This document shows positions 39,276 to 47,752 of a stretch of DNA of 64,000 bases, piece by piece. Position 1 is the first letter of the stretch. The number at the start of each line of letters is the position of its first letter. The notes beneath the pieces are model-generated. The model was not told the DNA's origin and searched no databases. It saw nothing but the letters and a program-made list of their open reading frames with translations. The position numbers were made by a program, and so were the translations under genes. Source of the DNA: Bacillus pumilus (GTDB lineage: Bacteria; Bacillota; Bacilli; Bacillales; Bacillaceae); the NCBI RefSeq assembly GCF_900186955.1, contig NZ_LT906438.1:1116001-1180000 (forward strand). Direction: 5' to 3'.

Positions 39276-40355
39276 ATGGAACGTGAACGTATTCTAGAGG
39301 TGAAAGACCTTGCAATCTCATTTAAAACATATGGTGGAGAGGTTCAAGCCATTCGTGGTGTGAACTTCCACTTAAATAAAGGCGAGACACTTGCTATTGT
39401 AGGTGAATCTGGCTCTGGTAAAAGTGTGACATCACAGGCCATCATGAGATTAATTCCGATGCCGCCGGGTTATTTCAAGCGCGGACAGATCCTGTTTGAT
39501 GGGCAAGATATTGTCAAGAAAACTGAAAAACAAATGCAAAACATTCGAGGAAAAGACATCTCAATGATCTTCCAAGATCCGATGACTTCCTTGAACCCAA
39601 CGATGAAGGTCGGGAAACAAATTACAGAAGTGCTGTTCAAGCACGAACAAATTTCAAAAGAAGCGGCTGAAAAAAGAGCCATTGAATTACTGGAGCTTGT
39701 TGGAATTGCAATGCCTGAAAAAAGAATCAAACAATACCCACACGAATTTAGTGGCGGGATGAGACAAAGGGTTGTTATTGCGATGGCACTCGCAGCAGAT
39801 CCAAAGCTATTGATTGCCGATGAGCCGACAACAGCTCTAGATGTAACAATTCAGGCGCAAATTTTAGAATTAATGAAAGAAATTCAGCAAAAGGTTGAAA
39901 CGTCAATTATCTTTATTACGCATGATCTAGGTGTTGTCGCCAACGTCGCTGATCGTGTAGCTGTTATGTATGCAGGTCAAATTGTGGAGACAGGAACTGT
40001 TGATGAAATTTTCTACAATCCACAACATCCGTATACATGGGGACTATTGGCATCAATGCCAAGCCTAGACACAGATGGCGGAGCTGAAGGAAAGCTGACT
40101 GCGATCCCAGGAACACCGCCAGATCTGACAAACCCGCCGAAAGGAGATGCATTTGCACTCCGAAGCGATTATGCAATGAAAATTGACTTTGAACAAGAAC
40201 CGCCAATGTTCAAAGTATCAGATACGCATTATGTGAAATCATGGCTACTTCATCCAAATGCACCTAAAGTTGAACCGCCTGCTGCTGTAAAGGCGAGAAT
40301 GCGTGAACTAGAAGGTAGCTACGAAAAACCTGTATTAGTAAAAGAGGGTGAATAG
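39276..40355 (+). CDS. oppD: oligopeptide ABC transporter ATPase OppD
   Basis: ATPase of 359 residues: Walker A GESGSGKS, signature FSGGMRQRV and Walker [13 protein letters not shown]. The C-terminal domain is longer than in AppD, and the positions of the four cysteines are occupied by other residues (GDAFALRSDYAMKID). ATG at 39276 has AAGGAG eight bases upstream; GTG at 39267 overlaps that site. Confidence 0.95.
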   Translation: MERERILEVKDLAISFKTYGGEVQAIRGVNFHLNKGETLAIVGESGSGKSVTSQAIMRLIPMPPGYFKRGQILFDGQDIVKKTEKQMQNIRGKDISMIFQDPMTSLNPTMKVGKQITEVLFKHEQISKEAAEKRAIELLELVGIAMPEKRIKQYPHEFSGGMRQRVVIAMALAADPKLLIADEPTTALDVTIQAQILELMKEIQQKVETSIIFITHDLGVVANVADRVAVMYAGQIVETGTVDEIFYNPQHPYTWGLLASMPSLDTDGGAEGKLTAIPGTPPDLTNPPKGDAFALRSDYAMKIDFEQEPPMFKVSDTHYVKSWLLHPNAPKVEPPAAVKARMRELEGSYEKPVLVKEGE

Positions 40356-40356
40356 C

Positions 40357-41277
40357 ATGGCAGAAAAATTGTTAGAAATCAAAAATTTAAAGCAGCATTT
40401 CCATACAGCAAGAGGAACCGTGAAAGCAGTTGACGGCGTTTCATTTGATATTTACAAAGGTGAAACACTAGGTCTTGTAGGTGAGTCTGGATGTGGTAAA
40501 TCCACTACGGGCCGATCTATCATTAGACTTTATGATGCGACAGATGGCGAGGTTCTTTATAAAGGGGAAAATGTACACGGGAAGAAATCAAGACAAAAAA
40601 TGCTTGAGTTCAACCGTCAAATGCAGATGATCTTCCAAGATCCATATGCCTCACTGAACCCTAGAATGACAGTCCTTGATATCATTGCAGAAGGCATTGA
40701 CATTCATGGCCTTGCGAAAACAAAGCAAGCGCGTAAAGAGCGTGTGTACCAGTTGCTTGAAACCGTTGGATTGAACAAAGGGCATGCAAACAGATATCCG
40801 CATGAATTCTCTGGTGGTCAAAGGCAGCGTATCGGAATTGCCCGTGCATTAGCAGTTGAGCCAGATTTTATCATTGCCGATGAACCAATCTCTGCATTAG
40901 ATGTGTCGATTCAAGCGCAGGTCGTTAACTTAATGAAAGAACTGCAAGAAGAAAAAGGCTTAACGTATTTATTCATTGCCCATGACCTGTCCATGGTAAA
41001 ATACATCAGCGATCGAATTGGTGTGATGTATTTCGGGAAATTGGTAGAGCTGGCACCAGCGAATGAATTATACGAAAACCCGCTTCATCCATATACAAAA
41101 TCATTACTATCTGCGATTCCGCTTCCAGATCCAGATTATGAGCGTAACCGCAAGCGAATCAAGTATGATCCTTCCGTTCACAAAGGAACAAACACTGATT
41201 TCCGTGAAGTGAAGCCAGGTCACTTTGTGAGCTGCACAGAGGAAGAATTCAAAGAGCTTCAGGCAAAACAATCATAA
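40357..41277 (+). CDS. oppF: oligopeptide ABC transporter ATPase OppF
   Basis: Second ATPase, 306 residues: Walker A GESGCGKS, signature FSGGQRQRI and Walker B FIIADEPISALD. Of the four C-terminal cysteines seen in AppF only the last remains (FVSC). Starts at ATG 40357, one base after the oppD stop. A terminator follows. Confidence 0.95.
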   Translation: MAEKLLEIKNLKQHFHTARGTVKAVDGVSFDIYKGETLGLVGESGCGKSTTGRSIIRLYDATDGEVLYKGENVHGKKSRQKMLEFNRQMQMIFQDPYASLNPRMTVLDIIAEGIDIHGLAKTKQARKERVYQLLETVGLNKGHANRYPHEFSGGQRQRIGIARALAVEPDFIIADEPISALDVSIQAQVVNLMKELQEEKGLTYLFIAHDLSMVKYISDRIGVMYFGKLVELAPANELYENPLHPYTKSLLSAIPLPDPDYERNRKRIKYDPSVHKGTNTDFREVKPGHFVSCTEEEFKELQAKQS

Positions 41278-41283
41278 GAAGGA

Positions 41284-41316
41284 AGGAGCACTGCTAAGTC
41301 AGTGCTTCTTTTTTTT
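41284..41316 (+). terminator. opp operon terminator
   Basis: AGCACTG-CTAAGT-CAGTGCT followed by a long T-run. Confidence 0.9.
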
Positions 41317-41383
41317 ATTTTACAAAAAAACGAGATGATGGTAATTTCTAGTTAACAATAAGCGGGTTCTAGGAGGAAATCAG

Positions 41384-41671
41384 ATGTCGATATGGAAGAC
41401 ATTTCGCTATTCATTCTTTCACTTTCTCATTGTATTCATGCTTTTTTCAACGTCTTTTTTGAGAAAGCCAAATGGAGGACAGTGGATGCTCATATTTATG
41501 GTGCTCATTGGCATTGCGTCTTTTTCCGTGGAATATATGCTTCACCGGAAATTAAGCAATCAGAAAGAGGAAGCACGTCGCAGGAAGTATTTTTATTTCA
41601 TCATGTTTCAAACTGGGATGACACTCATCCTGTTTGTCTGTTTTCAATTACTCATGAATCGTTCGATGTAA
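41384..41671 (+). CDS. small membrane protein
   Basis: Protein of 95 residues with three hydrophobic segments (about residues 8-25, 34-52 and 70-90) and a basic loop SNQKEEARRRKY between the second and third. AGGAGG lies eight bases before the ATG. It occupies the place where B. subtilis has the transporter gene yjbB, as I recall, and shows no relation to it. I do not recognise the family. Confidence 0.75.
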   Translation: MSIWKTFRYSFFHFLIVFMLFSTSFLRKPNGGQWMLIFMVLIGIASFSVEYMLHRKLSNQKEEARRRKYFYFIMFQTGMTLILFVCFQLLMNRSM

Positions 41672-41698
41672 AACTTTTTTCTGTTGTTTGAAAAAAAG

Positions 41699-41725
41699 TG
41701 AAACTAGAGGAGACTTTGCTGCGTC
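41699..41725 (+). promoter_or_regulatory. ECF-type (sigma-W/X/M) promoter of yjbC-spx
   Basis: TGAAAC (41699-41704), 17-base spacer, CGTC (41722-41725), the pattern read by extracytoplasmic-function sigma factors. B. subtilis yjbC is known to have such a promoter. Confidence 0.7.
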
Positions 41726-41739
41726 TTACTAGTACAGGC

Positions 41740-41764
41740 GTTTAAATAGCAGGAAATCGGGAAT
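41740..41764 (+). promoter_or_regulatory. sigma-B promoter of yjbC-spx
   Basis: GTTTAA (41740-41745), 13-base spacer, GGGAAT (41759-41764), one base from the general-stress consensus GTTTAA-N12-14-GGGTAT. It lies about 40 bases upstream of yjbC. Confidence 0.75.
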
Positions 41765-41807
41765 ATCTAAGGAAGTGGTTCTTAACGATATCATAAGGAG
41801 CGGATCC

Positions 41808-42386
41808 ATGAATTGGTATGAAAAGCTCAGTGAATACTTCCCGATAGAAGAAATGAAGTCAAAAGAGCATATGGAAGCTTTATTAAAGGAAAGAAGTGAT
41901 GTTTATCATAAGGAGGAAGGACCTCATCATGTGATGATGTACGCCGAATTTGATAATTTCATCTTTATTGATTATTTATTTGTTTCCAGAGATGCAAGAG
42001 GTGAAGGCCTCGGATCAAAGCTCATTCATAAGCTGAAGAAAAAAAAGAAACCGATCTTGCTTGAGGTTGAGCCTGTAGTTGAAGATGATGCAGATACTGC
42101 AAAACGCCTAAAGTTTTACCAAAGAGAGCACTTCAAGCATGCAGAATCAATCGGTTATAAACGCAGGTCACTTGCAACAAATGAAGTGAACCGCATGGAA
42201 ATCCTTTATTGGTCGCCTCTTACAGATAATGAGGAAGAAATGATGGAGGCTATGAGGAAGACCTATGAACGAATCCATACGTATAAAGACGAAGAATGGT
42301 ATGGGCAGTCGTATGAGGATGTTGATGATGTATTGAAGGTCATTGAAAATAGAAAACAAAAAAATATTTTCGATCATCTCGACTAA
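41808..42386 (+). CDS. yjbC: GNAT-family putative acetyltransferase
   Basis: Soluble protein of 192 residues. The acetyl-CoA motif A is visible as VSRDARGEGLGSKLIHKL at about residues 55-72, followed by LLEVEP, so a GNAT fold is likely; the C-terminal third is acidic and helical. Start at ATG 41808, eight bases after AAGGAG, agrees with B. subtilis YjbC. Co-transcribed with spx from stress promoters. Substrate unknown. Confidence 0.9.
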   Translation: MNWYEKLSEYFPIEEMKSKEHMEALLKERSDVYHKEEGPHHVMMYAEFDNFIFIDYLFVSRDARGEGLGSKLIHKLKKKKKPILLEVEPVVEDDADTAKRLKFYQREHFKHAESIGYKRRSLATNEVNRMEILYWSPLTDNEEEMMEAMRKTYERIHTYKDEEWYGQSYEDVDDVLKVIENRKQKNIFDHLD

Positions 42387-42488
42387 ATGAGAATGTTCAG
42401 ACATCAAGCAACACCACAAAATGAATGAAATTGTCTAGTTTTTGTCACAAAAATTGCAAGAAAATCTGTTCACACTTACTTTTTTATA

Positions 42489-42503
42489 GTATAATCACTA
42501 TAA
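42489..42503 (+). promoter_or_regulatory. spx promoter -10 with PerR-like box
   Basis: GTATAATCACTATAA differs from the PerR box TTATAATNATTATAA at two positions and contains the TATAAT -10 (42490-42495). The -35 is weak (TGTTCA, 17 bases upstream). In B. subtilis the corresponding promoter is repressed by PerR and YodB; the TATAGT/ACTATA symmetry would suit either. Confidence 0.65.
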
Positions 42504-42579
42504 AGATTACTTATTTAGAACAATTTTAATTTAAGAATACAGATCAATATTCATTCTACAAATTGAGGAGTGAAGATTT

Positions 42580-42975
42580 ATGGTAACATTATACACATCA
42601 CCAAGCTGTACATCATGTAGAAAAGCAAGAGCGTGGTTAGAAGAGCACAATATTCCGTATCAAGAGAGAAACATCTTTTCAGAGCCTCTTTCAATCGATG
42701 AAATCAAAGAAATTCTTCGAATGACTGAAGACGGTACAGATGAAATTATCTCAACACGTTCAAAAGTATTCCAAAAGCTAAATGTGAATGTTGAGACAAT
42801 GCCTCTTCAACAATTGTATAAACTAATCAATGAGCATCCAGGTCTATTAAGACGACCAATTATATTGGATGAAAAAAGACTACAAGTTGGCTACAATGAA
42901 GATGAAATTAGACGTTTCCTTCCAAGAACGGTTCGTACATTCCAACTAAGAGAAGCTCAGCGACTTGCTAACTAA
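42580..42975 (+). CDS. spx: Spx global redox regulator
   Basis: ArsC-like transcription factor of 131 residues that binds the RNA polymerase alpha C-terminal domain and redirects transcription under disulfide stress. The redox switch is complete: Cys10 and Cys13 in PSCTSC. The LLRRPIILD motif and a basic C-terminus for ClpXP recognition are present. ATG at 42580 after GAGGAG. Degradation partner SpxH is encoded at 50149-51060. Confidence 0.97.
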   Translation: MVTLYTSPSCTSCRKARAWLEEHNIPYQERNIFSEPLSIDEIKEILRMTEDGTDEIISTRSKVFQKLNVNVETMPLQQLYKLINEHPGLLRRPIILDEKRLQVGYNEDEIRRFLPRTVRTFQLREAQRLAN

Positions 42976-42986
42976 TAGAAAAAACG

Positions 42987-43017
42987 AAAAGCTGCCGATC
43001 ATTTGGCAGCTTTTTTT
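42987..43017. terminator. spx/yjbE terminator
   Basis: AAAGCTGCC-GATCATTT-GGCAGCTTT with seven T, between convergent genes. Confidence 0.9.
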
Positions 43018-43681
43018 ATTTGTTTTCAGCCGTTTGTTCGTAAAACAGGCTGGCTAAAATGACCATGACGACTGTTAAAAACGGAAGCATCAATTCAAGA
43101 GTCGCATGCTGAGCCATAAATTCATTCAATTTCACATCACGAACAATCATTTCACCGCCAGTAAAAGCCAAAAGAGCACTTCCTCCGTATAATAGATACG
43201 GAAATTTGGTGAAAGCGGCATGAATCAGCTTACTTCCCCAAATAATAATCGGTACTGAAATCATCAGGCCAAAAGCGGTCAGCAGCATGTTGCCTTTCGC
43301 CGCTCCTGCAACTGCAATCACATTATCAAGTGACATAAAGAGGTCGGCAATCACAATGGTCTGAACCGCACGCCAAAGGGAGCCGCTGCTTTTAATGCGA
43401 ATCGATTCTTTCTTTTGTTCAATTAACAAATTGTATCCTATATAAAGGAGAAAAAGTCCGCCGATAAATTGCAAATAAGGGATGGTCAATAAATAAACTG
43501 CGGCACCTGTCATTGTTATTCTCATCAGCACTGCCAAAAGTGTGCCGATCCATATGGCTTTATTGCGTTTGTCATTTGACAAGCTACGGCTAGCCATCGC
43601 AATGATCAACGCATTATCTCCGCCTAAAATTAGATCGATGCCAATAATCATCAGTAAGGATATGATCCACTCTGTTTCCAT
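43016..43681 (-). CDS. yjbE: TerC family membrane protein
   Basis: Membrane protein of 221 residues with seven or so helices and the two TerC signatures with membrane acidic residues: IDLILGGDNALIIAMA near the start and DLFMSLDNVIAVAGAAKG in the middle. Relatives export manganese or supply metals to secreted enzymes. I start at ATG 43681, with GAGGTGAA upstream; the longer frame lacks a ribosome site. No manganese riboswitch is seen upstream. Confidence 0.9.
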   Translation of the reverse strand: METEWIISLLMIIGIDLILGGDNALIIAMASRSLSNDKRNKAIWIGTLLAVLMRITMTGAAVYLLTIPYLQFIGGLFLLYIGYNLLIEQKKESIRIKSSGSLWRAVQTIVIADLFMSLDNVIAVAGAAKGNMLLTAFGLMISVPIIIWGSKLIHAAFTKFPYLLYGGSALLAFTGGEMIVRDVKLNEFMAQHATLELMLPFLTVVMVILASLFYEQTAENK

Positions 43682-43843
43682 CCATTTCACCTCATGTCTA
43701 ATAGAGCTCGTACAACCAATATATGAAGACAATTCAAATATATGTTTCTGTAAGTTTTCTCTGCAAAAAATGCGTTTTTATTTCTTTTATTCATGTTTTA
43801 TCATAAAATAGACAGTACGAAGCAATACCTCAATTCTTTAAAA

Positions 43844-43869
43844 GGTTAACATGTAGACGGAACGGGTAA
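43844..43869 (+). promoter_or_regulatory. putative sigma-B promoter of mecA
   Basis: GGTTAA (43844-43849), 14-base spacer, GGGTAA (43864-43869), close to the general-stress consensus. A TAGTA-AAG-TACTA inverted repeat lies just downstream (43874-43886). Confidence 0.45.
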
Positions 43870-43943
43870 AGTGTAGTAAAGTACTATTAATTGGGAGCTT
43901 GTATGTCCCTTCAACATCTTATATAGAAGGGAAGGTTGGCAAA

Positions 43944-44609
43944 ATGGAAATTGAAAGAATTAATGAACATACAGTGAAATTTTATATTTCCTACGGTGAT
44001 ATTGAAGACCGCGGATTTGACCGTGAAGAGATTTGGTATAATCGTGAACGCAGTGAAGAGCTGTTTTGGGAAGTAATGGACGAAGTGCACGAAGAAGAAG
44101 AATTTGCAGTTGAGGGACCGCTTTGGATTCAAGTGCAGGCACTTGACAAAGGTCTTGAAATTGTCGTGACGAAAGCCCAACTTTCTAAAGATGGACAAAA
44201 GCTCGAATTGCCGATTCCAGAAGATAAAAAAGATCAAACAGATGAAGAAAGTCTAGACGCACTGCTTGATGATTTTCAAAAAGAAGAGCAGGATCAAGAA
44301 GACGATAATGAGAAGGACAAAAAACTTCAACTTCAATTTGTGTTGAAAATGGATGACTTTGAAGATTTGATTGCACTTTCTCAATTAAATATGCAGGATT
44401 TTACCACAAGTTTATATTCGTTTGAAAACCGTTATTATCTATATGTTGACTTCCACGAGGATTTGTCAGATGAGCAAGTGGAGAATAAGCTCAGCATTTT
44501 GCTTGAATATGCTCATGAATCAGTGGTCAGCATTTACAGACTGAAAGAATATGGTCAGCTGATTATCGAAGGTAATGCCCTTGAAACGATTCAACAGCAC
44601 TTCTCGTAA
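43944..44609 (+). CDS. mecA: MecA, ClpC adaptor
   Basis: Adaptor of 221 residues that delivers ComK (and others) to ClpC-ClpP. The N-terminal target-binding half starts MEIERINEHTVKFYISYGDI. An acidic linker rich in Glu, Asp and Gln spans about residues 95-130, and the C-terminal ClpC-binding half contains SFENRYYLYVDF. ATG at 43944 is the B. subtilis start. Terminator follows. Confidence 0.97.
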   Translation: MEIERINEHTVKFYISYGDIEDRGFDREEIWYNRERSEELFWEVMDEVHEEEEFAVEGPLWIQVQALDKGLEIVVTKAQLSKDGQKLELPIPEDKKDQTDEESLDALLDDFQKEEQDQEDDNEKDKKLQLQFVLKMDDFEDLIALSQLNMQDFTTSLYSFENRYYLYVDFHEDLSDEQVENKLSILLEYAHESVVSIYRLKEYGQLIIEGNALETIQQHFS

Positions 44610-44614
44610 CCAAC

Positions 44615-44648
44615 AAAAGTCGATTTCTATAGAGGAATCGGCTTTTTT
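44615..44648 (+). terminator. mecA terminator
   Basis: AAAAGTCGATTTC / GGAATCGGCTTTT stem (one G-T pair) plus T-run. Confidence 0.85.
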
Positions 44649-44694
44649 ATCTGAATGAATAGGTAAATAAAGAGATCGGCAAGGAGAAAATGAA

Positions 44695-46215
44695 ATGAGA
44701 AATTTAGTCAAAGTTCTATTTTTTCTTATCATTACGATAGGTGCTTATTTAGTCATTCAATTAATTGCCGGTGATTTAGCGGTAAGTGTATTAAGTTCTG
44801 TCAGTGTTCTATTCACTTTATCGATTATCTTCATCGGGTTTGTCATATTCTTGGAGAACCGGAATCCATCTCAAACGATAACGTGGCTTGTCCTGCTTGG
44901 CAGCTTTCCGTTATTCGGCTTTTTGTTCTATATTTTCTTTGGACGCAATATCAAAAAGCGCCGGTTGTTTGAAAAGAAAGCCATCCTGGACGAACAGTTA
45001 ATCCAGGAAGATGAACATATTCATAGAGAAGCGATTGAGAAAATGACGCATATGGGTGATCATCAGCAGCTCTTATTTAAGCTGGCCCACAGACTTGGAC
45101 ATACCCCTATTACGTATCGCACGTCCTCTAAAGTCCTGACGAATGGAGAAGAAACATTCTCTCATATTTTTGAAGAAATCAAAAAGGCGACACATCACAT
45201 TCATTTAGAATATTATATTCTCCGCCACGATGACCTTGGACAAGAATTAAAAGATATTCTCATTGATAAAGCGAAAAATGGCGTGATTGTCCGCTTTTTA
45301 TATGACGATGTAGGGAGTTTAAAGCTCTCTCGTCAATATATTGCTGACCTCGAAAAGGCTGGCGTTCAGATCGTTCCATTTTTACCAGTGAGGCTGCCTC
45401 TGTTAAATAATAAAATCAATTTCCGAAATCACCGAAAAATTGTCGTGATTGATGGAGAAGTTGGATTTGTTGGCGGGCTGAACATTGGAGACGAATATAT
45501 GGGTAGAAGCAGACAATATGGATTTTGGCGTGACACCCATTTGATGATTAAGGGTGAAGCTGTTCGTGACCTGCAGCAGATTTTCATGCAGGATTGGTAC
45601 TATATGACGAATGAAAGATGCGCAGGTGTGGACTACTTTAAAGATTTCAGCCACCTTGAAAGCACAACACAAGGCGTACAAATGATCGCTGGCGGACCTG
45701 ATAAACAGTGGGAGGTCATTAAAAATCTCTTTTTCTCCATGATTATCTCTGCCAAAAAGTCTATTTGGATCGCTTCACCATATTTTGTGCCAGATGATGA
45801 TATTTTGTCTGCACTGAAAATTGCTGCATTAAGCGGAGTAGACGTACGGATTATTGCACCGAAGAATCCAGATAAACGGATCGTCTTCCATGCGTCCCGT
45901 TCATACTTCCCGGAGCTTTTAGAAGCAGGGGCAAAGGTGTATGAATATGATCAAGGCTTTATGCATAGTAAATTTATCATTGTGGATAGTGAGCTGGCTT
46001 CGATAGGAACGGCCAACATGGATATGAGAAGCTTTCATTTGAATTTTGAAGTGAATGCCTTCCTCTATAAAACGAAAAGCACTGAGAAGCTCGTGAACGA
46101 CTTCTTAGGTGATTTAGAGCAGTCGCACGAGATTGTCCCAGAAGAATTTGCAAAGAGACCGTTAAGGGTAAGGCTCTTTGAATCAACAGCAAGATTATTA
46201 TCGCCATTACTATAA
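44695..46215 (+). CDS. cls: cardiolipin synthase
   Basis: Condenses two phosphatidylglycerols to cardiolipin in the membrane. 506 residues: two N-terminal helices (about residues 5-25 and 35-55) and two phospholipase-D HKD motifs, His246/Lys248 in NHRKIVVIDG and His424/Lys426 in MHSKFIIVD, each followed by the G(G/T) xxN segment. AAGGAGA precedes the ATG. It sits between mecA and coiA, where B. subtilis has no gene as I recall. Confidence 0.95.
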   Translation: MRNLVKVLFFLIITIGAYLVIQLIAGDLAVSVLSSVSVLFTLSIIFIGFVIFLENRNPSQTITWLVLLGSFPLFGFLFYIFFGRNIKKRRLFEKKAILDEQLIQEDEHIHREAIEKMTHMGDHQQLLFKLAHRLGHTPITYRTSSKVLTNGEETFSHIFEEIKKATHHIHLEYYILRHDDLGQELKDILIDKAKNGVIVRFLYDDVGSLKLSRQYIADLEKAGVQIVPFLPVRLPLLNNKINFRNHRKIVVIDGEVGFVGGLNIGDEYMGRSRQYGFWRDTHLMIKGEAVRDLQQIFMQDWYYMTNERCAGVDYFKDFSHLESTTQGVQMIAGGPDKQWEVIKNLFFSMIISAKKSIWIASPYFVPDDDILSALKIAALSGVDVRIIAPKNPDKRIVFHASRSYFPELLEAGAKVYEYDQGFMHSKFIIVDSELASIGTANMDMRSFHLNFEVNAFLYKTKSTEKLVNDFLGDLEQSHEIVPEEFAKRPLRVRLFESTARLLSPLL

Positions 46216-46227
46216 AGATTGTATTTT

Positions 46228-46253
46228 CCCCCTTTTTTATGAGGGGGTTTTTT
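46228..46253 (+). terminator. cls terminator
   Basis: CCCCC / GGGGG stem with a T-rich loop followed by six T. Confidence 0.8.
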
Positions 46254-46277
46254 CATTTTCCTCAGGAAAACAACAGT

Positions 46278-46347
46278 AAAATTATATTTTCACACAACAA
46301 AAGTTCATTTTACCTATTCGCTCTCTTATAGATGAAAAAGCTATAAT
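46278..46347 (+). promoter_or_regulatory. ComK K-box and promoter of coiA
   Basis: Two perfect AAAA-N5-TTTT ComK boxes, at 46278-46290 and 46299-46311, separated by eight bases, one of the allowed helical spacings. A perfect TATAAT lies at 46342-46347 with a poor -35, as expected for an activator-dependent promoter. Confidence 0.9.
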
Positions 46348-46377
46348 ACGGTCAACAAAGACTAAGGGGCGAGCTGA

Positions 46378-47538
46378 ATGAATACAGCGATCATGGATAA
46401 TGGAAAACTTATTCGAATTACACATCACTTATCTAAAAACAGGTTGGAGCATGTCAGGACGACGTGCAAATTTTACTGCCCTGAATGCAGGGAAGAAGTG
46501 CAATTAAAGCTTGGTGAACAACGTGTCTATCATTTTGCACATAAACAGCTCACTGCATGTCCACTAGCCTCAGGCGAAACGGCTTATCATCAGGCGGGAA
46601 AAGAAGCCATGATGAATTGGCTTCAGCGGCTTGGGCATAAACCGGTGCTTGAAAAGTATGTGTCAAAGGTTCATCAGCGTCCTGACGTGGCCGTCTCTAT
46701 TGGAGGAACAAGCTATGCAATCGAATATCAATGTTCAAATATTTCACGGCAAGAGCTCCGTAAAAGGACAGCAGGACTCCGTCAAGCAGGGCACTTCCCT
46801 ATATGGATCATAGGAGCAAATCGTTTAAAGCGAATATCTGCCCAGCTCTTTTCCTTCTCCTCCATTCATTGGGGAATGCTAAGGGAATCACAGAAAGGAA
46901 GTCTGATTTTTTATTGTCCGCTACAGAATCGATTCATCCATCTTGCTCAATTCCTTGTATTTCAACCAACAAAAATATGTGCCGCTATGACTGTCAGATC
47001 GCCAACAGCATACTGCAAACTTTCGGATATTCTATCGCCGCCCTCAAGCAAGCGTCAAGTCTACAAACAATGGCTAAAATGTATACAGCAATTTAGGCAG
47101 CGGCCTCCTCGCATTTTATCAAATGAAAGCAAACGGTTAAGGGACATTTTTTATGAGCATCATCAAACAGTTTTTCCTTTTCTGCCAACTGAATTATTTA
47201 TCCCGCTGAAAGAAGCGTATATCTTCACAAGTCCCGTTTACGTCTGGCAGGGGTGTCTATATGATTGGATGATAAGAAAAAAAGGAAGCAGTCCAGTGAC
47301 GATTCAACTGCTGATGAAAGAAATCAAGCGGGCTATCGAGATGAAAGAAGTAAAGCTTCGTTATGGCGATGTTTCAATAGAAGAAATAAAAGAGGTCATC
47401 ACATCATATGTTCATGCGCTTGTCAGACAAGGGTTTTTGCGCATGACGAAAGAGGGTAATTATGAAGTAGCGTCAAAACAAATGCCGATACAAACAGTAG
47501 ATGAAGCGTTCAAACGAGATGCTTTCTTATTTCATTAG
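46378..47538 (+). CDS. coiA: competence protein CoiA
   Basis: Late competence protein of 386 residues that promotes recombination of incoming DNA. The N-terminal zinc-ribbon-like CKFYCPECREE is followed by YHFAHK. A nuclease-like core contains RPDVAVSI and AIEYQCSNIS, matching a PD-(D/E)xK-type pattern, and the C-terminal part is basic. Its promoter has a K-box, so it should be made only in competent cells. Equivalent to yjbF. Confidence 0.93.
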   Translation: MNTAIMDNGKLIRITHHLSKNRLEHVRTTCKFYCPECREEVQLKLGEQRVYHFAHKQLTACPLASGETAYHQAGKEAMMNWLQRLGHKPVLEKYVSKVHQRPDVAVSIGGTSYAIEYQCSNISRQELRKRTAGLRQAGHFPIWIIGANRLKRISAQLFSFSSIHWGMLRESQKGSLIFYCPLQNRFIHLAQFLVFQPTKICAAMTVRSPTAYCKLSDILSPPSSKRQVYKQWLKCIQQFRQRPPRILSNESKRLRDIFYEHHQTVFPFLPTELFIPLKEAYIFTSPVYVWQGCLYDWMIRKKGSSPVTIQLLMKEIKRAIEMKEVKLRYGDVSIEEIKEVITSYVHALVRQGFLRMTKEGNYEVASKQMPIQTVDEAFKRDAFLFH

Positions 47539-47752
47539 CATGTTTCATGTCCACTTTGATCATGATAAGAAAAAGGTGGTGCTGCGATTGAATAGAAAGA
47601 AACGCTTTTTTCTCATTTTTTTAGTCTGTTTGGTATTTATTTCTGCATATGATTTGACAAATATAGTTCAAAACAAAGAAGATAAATACAACACCAATTT
47701 CTTTCACTTTCCGAAAGGTTGGTTCAACACAACTTATGCAAGGGGGATTCAT

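Noticed and set aside
41392..41691. 99-residue frame overlapping the small membrane protein
   Set aside because: The ribosome site fits the 41384 start, and the alternative has no plausible composition; it is a shadow frame.
43682..43900. Manganese (yybP-ykoY) riboswitch upstream of the TerC gene yjbE
   Set aside because: Looked for because TerC genes often have one; none of the conserved aptamer segments are present.
47501..47587. pepF start at 47501 inside coiA
   Set aside because: No ribosome site there; if an extension exists it begins at TTG 47588.
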